Assembly (NCBI GenBank): GCA_040830545.1
Contig: JBFOMB010000196.1
Location: forward strand, 1 to 27,143
Length of the DNA stretch: 27,143 bases
DNA from: HXMU1420-2 sp040830545
GTDB lineage: Bacteria; Pseudomonadota; Alphaproteobacteria; Rhodobacterales; Rhodobacteraceae
Direction: 5' to 3'
The stretch's first letter is position 1. Each line of letters starts with the position of its first letter. Below the pieces are notes generated by a model, which did not search any database, was not told the origin of the DNA, and worked only from the letters and a program-made list of their open reading frames with translations. Position numbers and translations under genes: made by a program. Shown here piece by piece: positions 1 through 7,822 of this stretch.

Positions 1-1
1 C

Positions 2-1486
2 GTCTATTGCGAAATCCACCCGTACCAGTCCGTCACCATGGACATGGTGCGCACCATGGCGCCCAAGGCGATCATTTTCTCCGGCGGCCCCGACAGTGTC
101 ACCCGCGAAGGAAGCCCGCGCGCCCCGCAAGAGATTTTCGACTACGGCGTGCCCATCCTTGGCATCTGCTACGGCCAGCAGGTGATGATGACCCAGCTGG
201 GCGGTCAGGTCGATGGCGGCAAAATCTCCGGCGGCGGCGGCACAGCAGAGTTTGGCCGTGCCCATGTCACGCCCCAGGGACAGCTCGACATTCTCGACGG
301 CTGGTTCACAGATGGCGACGAACAGGTCTGGATGTCCCACGGCGACCATGTCAGCCGCCTCGCCCCGGGGTTTGAGGTTTACGGCACCTCCCCCAACGCG
401 CCTTACGCGATCACTGCTGATACAACACGCCATTTCTACGCAGTGCAATTCCACCCCGAGGTGCATCACACCCCGCGCGGCGCAAAGCTCTACGAAAACT
501 TCGTCCGCCTCGCCGGCTTCACCGGCGACTGGACCATGGCGGGCTACCGCGATCAGGCGGTCCAGCAAATCCGCGAACAGGTCGGCGACAAGAAGGTCAT
601 CTGCGCCCTCTCCGGCGGCGTCGACAGCTCTGTCGCTGCAGCGCTCATTCACGAGGCCATCGGCGATCAACTCACCTGCGTCTTTGTCGACCACGGCCTG
701 TTGCGTAAGGACGAGGCGACCGAGGTCGTCGGCATGTTCCGCGACCACATGAACCTGCAGGTCATCCACGCTAACGAATCCGACCTCTTCCTTGGCGAAC
801 TTGACGGCCAATCCGACCCGGAAACCAAGCGCAAGATTATCGGACGCCTCTTCATCGACGTGTTCCAGAAGTACGCGAATGAGATCGACGGCGCGGAGTT
901 CCTCGCCCAGGGCACGCTTTACCCCGACGTGATCGAAAGCGTCAGCTTCTCGGGCGGGCCCTCGGTCACGATCAAATCCCACCACAATGTGGGCGGCCTG
1001 CCGGAAAAGATGGGCCTGAAACTGGTCGAACCCCTGCGCGAACTGTTCAAGGACGAGGTCCGCGCCCTGGGTCGCGAACTGGGCCTGCCTGCCAACTTCA
1101 TCGGTCGCCACCCCTTCCCGGGCCCCGGCCTCGCCATCCGCTGCCCCGGCGAAATCACGCGGGCCAAGCTCGACATCCTGCGCGAGGCGGATGCGGTCTA
1201 TATCGACCAGATCCGCAAACACGGGCTTTATGACGACATCTGGCAGGCTTTTGTCGCGATCCTGCCCGTTCGCACGGTAGGCGTCATGGGTGACGGGCGC
1301 ACTTATGACTACGCCTGCGCCCTGCGCGCGGTCACGTCGGTCGACGGGATGACGGCAGACTATTACCCGTTCTCCCACGATTTCCTCAGCGAAACCGCCA
1401 CGCGCATCATCAACGAAGTCCCCGGCATCAACCGCGTGACCTACGATATCACCTCGAAACCTCCGGGCACGATTGAGTGGGAGTGA
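2..1486 (+). CDS. guaA: GMP synthase (glutamine-hydrolysing), 5' end cut off by window
   Basis: This enzyme converts XMP to GMP using ATP and glutamine-derived ammonia, the last step of de novo guanine nucleotide synthesis in the cytoplasm. The reading frame is open from base 2, so the true start lies upstream; about 494 residues are visible against roughly 520 for the family, so only a short N-terminal piece is missing. The class I glutamine amidotransferase domain comes first, with the nucleophile Cys in GICYGQQ (codon at 167-169) and the HPEV histidine motif. The ATP pyrophosphatase domain follows, with the PP-loop SGGVDSS, and then the C-terminal dimerisation domain with HPFPGPGLAIRCPGE and the terminal KPPGTIEWE. 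The stop codon overlaps the GTG start of the following small lipoprotein gene (GTGA), which suggests translational coupling. Identification is firm. Confidence 0.97.
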   Translation, partial: VYCEIHPYQSVTMDMVRTMAPKAIIFSGGPDSVTREGSPRAPQEIFDYGVPILGICYGQQVMMTQLGGQVDGGKISGGGGTAEFGRAHVTPQGQLDILDGWFTDGDEQVWMSHGDHVSRLAPGFEVYGTSPNAPYAITADTTRHFYAVQFHPEVHHTPRGAKLYENFVRLAGFTGDWTMAGYRDQAVQQIREQVGDKKVICALSGGVDSSVAAALIHEAIGDQLTCVFVDHGLLRKDEATEVVGMFRDHMNLQVIHANESDLFLGELDGQSDPETKRKIIGRLFIDVFQKYANEIDGAEFLAQGTLYPDVIESVSFSGGPSVTIKSHHNVGGLPEKMGLKLVEPLRELFKDEVRALGRELGLPANFIGRHPFPGPGLAIRCPGEITRAKLDILREADAVYIDQIRKHGLYDDIWQAFVAILPVRTVGVMGDGRTYDYACALRAVTSVDGMTADYYPFSHDFLSETATRIINEVPGINRVTYDITSKPPGTIEWE

Positions 1487-1866
1487 TCCGGGCTGCGCTG
1501 GTTCTGGCCCTGTCGGTTGTCCTCCTCTCCGCATGCAGGCTCATATCACAGGAAGATGTCAGACTTCTGATCCCTACCGGGTTTCAAGTCGAAGTCTTGT
1601 ATGACGAAGAGTTTCACGTCGGCGCATGCTGGCTTGCAAGTTACCGGGTCAGTCCGACGGGAGATTTAACTCAGAGCCAGTACAAGATGGCTCCGGGAAC
1701 AATCGGAGAAATCCTTTACCGCGAATGGGAGCCGAACACACGCCTGTTCAGCGACAGTTTCCTCCGTTGCTTCGAGGAACATGAATCGCGCATTGGGAAG
1801 CCCGCGCGGCAAGGGGAACGTTGGTCTGGACGACTGCCGTCGGCGAATACCGCGGTGACGACCTGA
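1483..1866 (+). CDS. Small putative lipoprotein, probably frameshifted near its 3' end
   Basis: I do not recognise a named family. The preferred start is GTG at 1483, which overlaps the guaA stop as GTGA; another in-frame GTG lies at 1477. The N-terminus is a type II signal peptide: a short basic start, a hydrophobic stretch LVLALSVVLL, then the lipobox L-S-A-C with the Cys at residue 18, so an envelope lipoprotein is inferred. The mature part is short and contains a few further Cys residues. The frame as sequenced stops at 1866 in an Arg/Ser/Thr-rich tail that does not look like protein. A -1 shift at the G run 1813-1816 instead opens a frame to a TAG at 1920-1922 that reads as a normal beta-rich tail (TLVWTTAVGEYRGDDLIVWY and onward). 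The gene is therefore either a 1-base-deletion pseudogene or carries a sequencing error. GC content seems lower than in its neighbours. Confidence 0.55.
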   Translation: MIRAALVLALSVVLLSACRLISQEDVRLLIPTGFQVEVLYDEEFHVGACWLASYRVSPTGDLTQSQYKMAPGTIGEILYREWEPNTRLFSDSFLRCFEEHESRIGKPARQGERWSGRLPSANTAVTT

Positions 1867-1922
1867 TCGTGTGGTATGACACATCCACACACCGGTTGGC
1901 GATCTTCGTCCTCGCGAGATAG

Positions 1923-2089
1923 AGGTCCAGACCTGTGGCGGGTTTGGACACCGCGGGCGGCCACATGCAACACGCGGTCTCGGGCTCGCCAAGGAATTCA
2001 AGGCTTCATCAACGATCAGAGTTGATACATCGCGAAGCGGCACGGATCAGCGACACGACAGCGCTCCGTTGTCCACGTGTGCCGACGCC
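1923..2089. other. Short intergenic stretch between convergent genes; nothing identified
   Basis: This stretch separates the end of the lipoprotein frame (reckoned with the frameshift) from the tail of mrcA, which comes in on the opposite strand. I see no hairpin followed by a T-run on either strand, no RNA gene, and no frame with convincing coding character. Confidence 0.5.
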
Positions 2090-4579
2090 TCAGTACAACC
2101 CACCCGAGGTCACCGTACCAAAGCTCGCCTTCGGACCAATGACAGCAGTCTCACCAGTGGACGTTGTGACCTGACGGCCTGAGCTTTCGACTTCTTCAAA
2201 CAACGGTAGGTCCGATCCGATGCCAAAGCCACCGTCATAGGCGATGCCGAAAATCGGTTCTTCACCGTCGCGGAAGTATTCAGCCACCACATAGTCACCG
2301 GATGCATTGTCGTTCAGCCGTGCGCCCGTGTAGCGGTCGATCTTGATGAAATGCCCACCTGGAGGCAGGTCGAACGGACCACCACCGTATTTCTCCACCG
2401 CCTTGGTCATGAACTTCTGGAACACAGGGCCACACATGCCGCCTCCCGAGGCACCGCGGCCCAGCGGACGCGGGCGGTCATAACCGATGTAACACCCGGC
2501 TGCGATGTTGGAGGTGAAGCCAACAAACCACACGTCGCGCGCATCGTTTGTCGTCCCGGTCTTACCCGCCGTCGGCACGGGCAGGTTCACCGCACCGCTG
2601 GCCGTGCCGCGATCCACAACGCCGCGCATCATCGAGGTCAGCTGATAGGCCGTAATCGGGTCCATCACCTGCGACCGGTTTGACCGCAACGTGGGTGCCT
2701 CGCCCGGGGCCAACGCGAAGCTACCGCAATCGACGCATTCCCGTTCGTCCTGCTTGTAGATCGTACGGCCATAGCGGTCCTGGATACGGTCCACCAGTGA
2801 TGGGCGCACACGTTCGCCACCATTGGCAAACATCGAATAGGCCGCCACCATCTTGTACAGCGTGGTTTCCTGACTGCCGAGCGAGTTGGCCAGAAACTCT
2901 CCCATCCGATCATAGACACCGAACCGTTCAGCGTAGCCTGCAACAACCGGCATCCCGACCTCTTGTGCCAGGCGGATGGTCATCAGGTTCCGCGACCGTT
3001 CGATGCCCGTGCGCAGGGGTGTTGGCCCGTAGAATTTGTTCGACGCGTTCTTAGGCCGCCACAGGCCCTGGGGCGTGTCGATCTCAATCGGGGCGTCGAC
3101 GACAATAGTCGCAGGCGAATACCCACTGTCCAAAGCCGCCGCATAGACAAACGGCTTGAAGCTGGAGCCGGGTTGCCGCTGCGCCTGTGTCGAGCGGTTG
3201 AAGACCGAATGCTGATAAGAGAACCCGCCCTGCATCGCCAGAACGCGGCCCGAGTTAACGTCCATTGCGACAAAGCCGCCCTGCACCTCGGGCACCTGCC
3301 GCAGGGACCAGCCACCTTCGTCGGTGGCGCGCACATGTACGATGTCGCCGGGTTTGAAGTTGTCGAAGAAATTGCCCTTCATCCATTTGATGTCGGAACG
3401 CGGCACGGTGCCATCCGCCGGGCCATCCTCGATCCCTACAGTCAAGGTCTGATCTGCAATGTCGCGAACAACGGCAGGATGCCAGTAACCGCCCAGATCG
3501 ATGTCACGGGACACCTCGGCACTGCCCAACGCCTCGCGCCAGGCGGCTTCATCCCCCAACGTCTCCGCCGGGACAACTTCACCTGTGCCGCGCCAAATAC
3601 CACGACTGCGGTCGTATTTCTGCAAAGCTGTGCGCAGGGCCTCGGCCGCCTCAACCTGCATTTCCTCGTCGATGGTGGCGCGGACTGTAAACCCGCCGGT
3701 AAAGAACTCACCTTCACCAAAATCTTCGCTCAGTTGACGCCGGATTTCATCGGTGAAGTAGTCGCGCGGCGGCAATTGTGTGCGGAAACTTTCAAAATCG
3801 CCATTCTGGACCGAGCGCAGCGGTTCCTGAATTTCGGCCTCATACGTGGCAAGGTCGATGTACCCGTTTTCGCGCATCTCCCGCAAAACGTAGTTGCGCC
3901 GGTCTGTCACGCGTTCCTTGGCGCGGACCGGGTGATACTTGCCAGGCGCCTGCGGCATTGCGGCCAGCATCGCGGCCTCGTGCGGGGCCAATTCGGACAA
4001 GGTTTTGTTGAAATAGGTCTGCGCCGCCGCTGCAACGCCATATGAGTTCTGACCCAGGAAAATCTCGTTCATATAGAGTTCCAGGATCTGATCCTTGTTC
4101 AGCGTCTGCTCCAAACGCGCGGCAAGGATGATTTCCTTGATCTTGCGCTCAGCCTTGCGGTCACCGGACAGCAGGAAGTTCTTCATCACCTGCTGCGTGA
4201 TCGTCGACGCACCGCGCACATCCTGACCGCGTGACCGCACGGCCTCAACAATCGCGGCGGCAATCCCGCGCGGATCATATCCCTTGTGGATATAGAAATT
4301 TTTGTCTTCTGCCGAGATGAACGCCTGTTTCACCATGTCGGGAATGTCTGATGCGGGTACGAACAGGCGGCGTTCCTGCGCGAATTCGTCGATCAGATCG
4401 CCCTCGCCCGAATAAATGCGACTGATTGTAGGAGGCTTGTATTGCGCAAGGGATTCGTGGCTGGGCAAGTCCTTGGTGTACATCCAGAACACGCCCCCAA
4501 TGGTGAGCGCGGTCATGGCAATGCCAAGCGTGACGAAGCTGAAGATTGCTCCGAAGAAGGAAAAGATGAAACGGATCAA
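2090..4579 (-). CDS. mrcA: Penicillin-binding protein 1A (bifunctional peptidoglycan synthase)
   Basis: This class A PBP polymerises lipid II and cross-links the glycan strands at the inner membrane. With the TTG start at 4579 it has 829 residues, normal for the family. A single N-terminal transmembrane helix spans roughly residues 3-33. The transglycosylase domain follows, with EDKNFY (Glu91), the GASTITQQ block and RKIKEI. The transpeptidase domain has S-S-F-K (Ser472), S-R-N (Ser529) and K-T-G-T (Lys673). The frame is open further upstream to an ATG at 4705. However, a strong promoter (-10 at 4608-4613) lies between that ATG and the TTG, and AGGGG sits 7 bases before the TTG. Family members also start with a short IRFI..FF sequence, so the TTG is preferred. 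The gene is monocistronic here and diverges from the acyl-CoA dehydrogenase gene. Confidence 0.95.
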   Translation of the reverse strand: MIRFIFSFFGAIFSFVTLGIAMTALTIGGVFWMYTKDLPSHESLAQYKPPTISRIYSGEGDLIDEFAQERRLFVPASDIPDMVKQAFISAEDKNFYIHKGYDPRGIAAAIVEAVRSRGQDVRGASTITQQVMKNFLLSGDRKAERKIKEIILAARLEQTLNKDQILELYMNEIFLGQNSYGVAAAAQTYFNKTLSELAPHEAAMLAAMPQAPGKYHPVRAKERVTDRRNYVLREMRENGYIDLATYEAEIQEPLRSVQNGDFESFRTQLPPRDYFTDEIRRQLSEDFGEGEFFTGGFTVRATIDEEMQVEAAEALRTALQKYDRSRGIWRGTGEVVPAETLGDEAAWREALGSAEVSRDIDLGGYWHPAVVRDIADQTLTVGIEDGPADGTVPRSDIKWMKGNFFDNFKPGDIVHVRATDEGGWSLRQVPEVQGGFVAMDVNSGRVLAMQGGFSYQHSVFNRSTQAQRQPGSSFKPFVYAAALDSGYSPATIVVDAPIEIDTPQGLWRPKNASNKFYGPTPLRTGIERSRNLMTIRLAQEVGMPVVAGYAERFGVYDRMGEFLANSLGSQETTLYKMVAAYSMFANGGERVRPSLVDRIQDRYGRTIYKQDERECVDCGSFALAPGEAPTLRSNRSQVMDPITAYQLTSMMRGVVDRGTASGAVNLPVPTAGKTGTTNDARDVWFVGFTSNIAAGCYIGYDRPRPLGRGASGGGMCGPVFQKFMTKAVEKYGGGPFDLPPGGHFIKIDRYTGARLNDNASGDYVVAEYFRDGEEPIFGIAYDGGFGIGSDLPLFEEVESSGRQVTTSTGETAVIGPKASFGTVTSGGLY

Positions 4580-4607
4580 GCGGACGCCCCTGCCAGATTG
4601 CCGCTCC

Positions 4608-4636
4608 AATATAGGTGGTGGCGGGAACAGGGTCAA
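4608..4636 (-). promoter_or_regulatory. Sigma-70 type promoter for mrcA
   Basis: On the minus strand TTGACC (4636-4631) and TATATT (4613-4608) are separated by exactly 17 bases, a near-consensus promoter. The predicted transcript start near 4600 leaves a leader of about 20 bases that carries AGGGG before the TTG start codon at 4579. The position of this promoter argues against the longer mrcA frame that starts at 4705. Confidence 0.75.
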
Positions 4637-4774
4637 AGCTTTGGGCGACTTCCCGCGCAGTTTTGAACGGGGGCAGAGCGCAGCGTCACTGCGGATTTGG
4701 CGCATCGGCCGTGTTAGGCCTGAACCCGATCACGGCCCGCAGAGGTCGTTCGTGACGGTCAGGGAGGGACAGGC

Positions 4775-5917
4775 ATGAGAAATCCGTTTGATACACCCGA
4801 ACGCATAGCGTTTCGAGACACGGCACGCGCTTTTGTGGCCAGCGAAATCACCCCCTACGTGGATGAATGGGACGAGGCAGGCGAAGTGCCGTGGGAGTTG
4901 CACCAGAAGGTTGGCGCGCTGGGGGTCTGGGGCTTTGGCATCGACGAATCCTATGGCGGGCTTGGTTTCGACGACTGCTTCATGCGCGCCGCATGGGCCG
5001 AGGAAATGGCGCGTTGCAGCGCGGGTGGCGTGGCCGCGGCTGTGGGCGGTCGCTCAATCTCGGTCGATCCGATTGCACGGCTCGCCTCGGAAGAGATCAA
5101 GATGCGCGTCCTGCCGGATGTTTTGGCGGGCCGCAAAGGGTCCAGCCTGGGGATCACCGAACCGGGCGGCGGGTCGGACGTGGCCAATGTGCGCACTACG
5201 GCGCGGCGGGACGGAAACCACTTTGTCCTGAACGGGGAAAAGACGTTTATCACTGGCGGCATGACTTCGGACTTCTTCGTGGTCGCTGCGAGAACCGGAG
5301 GTGCCGGGCTGGCAGGCATTTCGCTGTTTTTCGTGGAGGCCGACACGCCGGGGTTTTCGCGCACCGAACTGCCGCGCAAGATGGGTTGGTGGTGTTCGGA
5401 TCAGGCAACGCTGCGTTTTGATGATGCGCGGGTATCAGCCGAATGCATGTTGGGGGAAGAGGATCGCGGGTTCCTCGCCGTGATGGAGAACTTCAACCTA
5501 GAACGGGTCGGGCTCATCGCCGGATCGCTGGGGATGATGAAGACCTGTTACGAGTCTGCACTGGATTGGGCGCGAGAACGGGAAACCTTTGGCAAGCCGC
5601 TGATCAAACATCAGGTGATCCGCCACAAATTTGCAGACATGTCCGCAAAAATCGACGCGGTGGAGGCTTATCTGAACCAGATTTGCTGGATGGTGAACGA
5701 AGGTCCGATGCCTGTCGCTGAAATCTGCAAAGCTAAGTTTTACACGACCAAGGCGCTTGAGTTCTGCGCAAGCGAAGCGATGCAGATTTTCGGCGGCGCG
5801 GGCTACTTGCGCGGCAACCCGGTGGAACGGATTTACCGGGAGGTCAAGGTGATGGCCATCGGCGGTGGGTCGGAGGAGATCATGCGCGACCTCACCGTGC
5901 GACAGATGGGGCTTTAA
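4775..5917 (+). CDS. Acyl-CoA dehydrogenase family protein
   Basis: This FAD flavoprotein of 380 residues, the usual length, oxidises an acyl-CoA to the 2,3-enoyl-CoA and passes electrons to ETF. The N-terminal helical domain is followed by the signature LGITEPGGGSDVANVRTTA (about residues 125-143), the FAD-contacting FITGG motif (158-162), and the C-terminal helical domain with ARERETFGKPLIKHQ and QIFGGAGYLRGNPVER. The C-terminal position that carries the catalytic Glu in medium-chain enzymes (YEGTSEI) reads IGGGSEEIM here, so that Glu is absent. Glu243 in NLERVG, in the helix-G position used by isovaleryl-CoA and long-chain enzymes, is the likely base. The exact substrate cannot be read from the sequence. 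The ATG is preceded by GGGAGGGA. No functional partner is adjacent; the gene diverges from mrcA. Confidence 0.9.
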   Translation: MRNPFDTPERIAFRDTARAFVASEITPYVDEWDEAGEVPWELHQKVGALGVWGFGIDESYGGLGFDDCFMRAAWAEEMARCSAGGVAAAVGGRSISVDPIARLASEEIKMRVLPDVLAGRKGSSLGITEPGGGSDVANVRTTARRDGNHFVLNGEKTFITGGMTSDFFVVAARTGGAGLAGISLFFVEADTPGFSRTELPRKMGWWCSDQATLRFDDARVSAECMLGEEDRGFLAVMENFNLERVGLIAGSLGMMKTCYESALDWARERETFGKPLIKHQVIRHKFADMSAKIDAVEAYLNQICWMVNEGPMPVAEICKAKFYTTKALEFCASEAMQIFGGAGYLRGNPVERIYREVKVMAIGGGSEEIMRDLTVRQMGL

Positions 5918-5929
5918 CCGAAGGCCAAC

Positions 5930-6655
5930 TTACTCGGAGTAGTCCAACTCAGGAGCCAGCACGCCCGCAAGCTGGCACAGATGCCACGCAAGGACGAGGT
6001 TGCTGGATAAGACCGGTCGTCCGATGCGTCGGGCGATCTCTGGTCCCGCTTCGACCCCTCGCAGGTTCGTACAACTCAGAAACAGTGCCTCAGTGTTTGT
6101 ATCTTCTGCTAGATCGACCGCTGCGGTGACAATGCTATCCGGGTGGATGCGCGCGACTTTGACCTCTTCGGCCTCATCAAAGCTGCCAAAAACTGGCGTT
6201 TCGATTCCAGCCTCGGCAAGCACCGTGCGCAAGCGGGACGAAACGTTTTCGACATACGGTGACAGCAGCGCCAAGCGTTTGATCCCCAGATGCCGACAGG
6301 CCGCGACAAGGGCCGAAACAGGTTCCGTCACTGCTTGAGTCCACGTCCCGGCCACTACGAGTTCGGCAATCCGATCTGACCCAATCTGTGCCGTTCCGGA
6401 CGTGCAGCCATAGCCAACCGCGCGAAACGGATATGCTGCCGGAAGCAACCCCGCCGCCGCCTCAAGATGTGTCTCCATCTCTTGCAGGCTCTCGGGTGAG
6501 ACTTCAGCCCCGCTTGGAACGCGCGAGACATAGAGCGCCACGTCAGATGGGATCAGCTGGCGAAAATCACGTTCCAACTGCTCATCCGTCTGCAACACCA
6601 CCATGCCCAACCTTGGTGGCTGCGCAGTGTCTAGGTCGTAGTCGTATGCGGCCAT
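5930..6655 (-). CDS. Maleate isomerase / Asp-Glu racemase superfamily protein (EutA-like)
   Basis: This 241-residue protein belongs to the maleate cis-trans isomerase and arylmalonate decarboxylase branch of the Asp/Glu racemase superfamily. These enzymes use a pair of Cys residues, one in each lobe. Both are visible: Cys84 in GYGCTSGT and Cys195 in LSCTNLRG, about 110 residues apart. The N-terminus (RLGMVVLQTDEQLERDF) resembles EutA, a protein found in ectoine-use clusters. It is the last gene of the cobO-cobQ unit and starts one base after the stop of the M24 hydrolase gene, so it is very probably co-transcribed with it. That pairing recalls EutA with the ectoine hydrolase EutD/DoeA, but no other ectoine gene is here, so the substrate is unknown. 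Confidence 0.85.
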   Translation of the reverse strand: MAAYDYDLDTAQPPRLGMVVLQTDEQLERDFRQLIPSDVALYVSRVPSGAEVSPESLQEMETHLEAAAGLLPAAYPFRAVGYGCTSGTAQIGSDRIAELVVAGTWTQAVTEPVSALVAACRHLGIKRLALLSPYVENVSSRLRTVLAEAGIETPVFGSFDEAEEVKVARIHPDSIVTAAVDLAEDTNTEALFLSCTNLRGVEAGPEIARRIGRPVLSSNLVLAWHLCQLAGVLAPELDYSE

Positions 6656-6656
6656 G

Positions 6657-7817
6657 TCAGGCTCCGATCAGAGGTATGTCGCGTGGGGCCGGTGCGGACA
6701 GCAATTCCGCACCAGTCTCGCGGATCACGATGTTTTCTTCATGCACCAGCATCCGACCGTCACCCACATCAATCCCCGGCTCCAGCGTCAGCACCATGCC
6801 GGGTTCCAGAACGGTGCGATCCTGCGCGATCAGCGAGGGCCACTCGGTCAGTTGCATGCCCAGCCCATGACCCAACCGCCCGGCATCCGACCCGCCTGCG
6901 CCGCCGGTCAGGATATTGTCCATCACATGAAACAGGTCCGCCGCCGTCTGTCCCGGTCGTGCAGCCGCCAACCCGGCCTCTGCCGCGTCGAGCAGCTGGC
7001 CATAGGCGGATTGCGTGGAATCACTGGGCGCGCCAACCGAGAAGTTGCGATCAAAGTCGCAGAAATAGCCCTGATGCACCAAACCTGTGTCGAGCATCAG
7101 CACATCGCCGGATTGCAACGGCTCCGGCCCGGCAGGGGAGATCACGTCCGCGTACCCACCCTGCCCCGCGCCACCAGCGAGGTAAGACACATAGTCGGCC
7201 CCGTGTTCCAGGCACAGGATTTGAAACGTGCGAAACACCTGATCCAGCGCCATGCCAGCCTGAACGCGGTTCGGAACATCGGCAAAGGCTCGATCCGCGA
7301 TCCGGCAGGCGGTTGTGATCCGCGCAATTTCGGCTTCGGATTTGATCATCCGCACCCGCCGCATGATCCCGGCATCGGGCACGAAGGACAGGCCCATGGT
7401 GCCCCGCAAACGCATCCAGTCGGCTTGCGGCAGACGCATGTGGGTTTCGTGTCCCATAGGCACGCCAATGGGACCGTCCGCCAGTTCACGCAACGTGTCA
7501 GCGACAAGCGAAATGCCGTCATCCTCCAGATCCGGTGCGCGCCATGTGCGGATGTCGCTGATCCAGCCACGCGCCATAAGCGGCGCACCGATGGAAGGGA
7601 TCACTGCGACCGGATCACCACTCCCGGGCACAATCAGAAACCAAGGGCGCGTTGGGCTTTCCCAGAACCGAGTCAGGAAGCCGGTGAAGTAACGCACTTC
7701 AGGCTCGGTCGTCAGCAAGAGCGCGCTGAGCCCCGTCCCGGCCATCAATGTCTGCGCCCGGGCCAACCGGTCGCGAAACTCCTGCGTGTCAAATCCGCCT
7801 GCCAATGTCTCACTCAT
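6657..7817 (-). CDS. M24 family metallohydrolase (Xaa-Pro peptidase / creatinase fold)
   Basis: This 386-residue protein has the creatinase/prolidase two-domain layout: an N-terminal domain with YFTGF near residue 45 and a C-terminal pita-bread domain. Candidate metal ligands are Asp243 (MLDTG), Asp254 (CDFDR), His317 (GHGLG), Glu346 (TLEPG) and Glu361 (VHEEN), so the dinuclear site looks intact. In aminopeptidase P and prolidase a second His follows the GHG motif (HE.P); here the same spot reads LTEWP, Thr324, which suggests a non-peptidase substrate or altered specificity. The ATG at 7817 is chosen because AGAGG lies upstream; a TTG at 7826 that overlaps the cobQ stop is an alternative. The gene follows cobQ directly and precedes a maleate isomerase-like gene. 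Ectoine hydrolase-like activity on a cyclic amidine or amide is a guess. Confidence 0.85.
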   Translation of the reverse strand: MSETLAGGFDTQEFRDRLARAQTLMAGTGLSALLLTTEPEVRYFTGFLTRFWESPTRPWFLIVPGSGDPVAVIPSIGAPLMARGWISDIRTWRAPDLEDDGISLVADTLRELADGPIGVPMGHETHMRLPQADWMRLRGTMGLSFVPDAGIMRRVRMIKSEAEIARITTACRIADRAFADVPNRVQAGMALDQVFRTFQILCLEHGADYVSYLAGGAGQGGYADVISPAGPEPLQSGDVLMLDTGLVHQGYFCDFDRNFSVGAPSDSTQSAYGQLLDAAEAGLAAARPGQTAADLFHVMDNILTGGAGGSDAGRLGHGLGMQLTEWPSLIAQDRTVLEPGMVLTLEPGIDVGDGRMLVHEENIVIRETGAELLSAPAPRDIPLIGA

Positions 7818-7822
7818 GACCC

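Noticed and set aside
1923..2089. Possible terminator for mrcA or the lipoprotein gene
   Set aside because: No hairpin followed by a T-run was found on either strand.
2963..4045. Long open frame of 360 codons on the plus strand
   Set aside because: It is the antisense of mrcA; the protein has no recognisable motif, while mrcA on the other strand has complete catalytic motifs.
4580..4705. N-terminal extension of mrcA to an ATG at 4705
   Set aside because: It would start upstream of the strong promoter at 4608-4636, and its sequence does not look like a PBP1A N-terminus.
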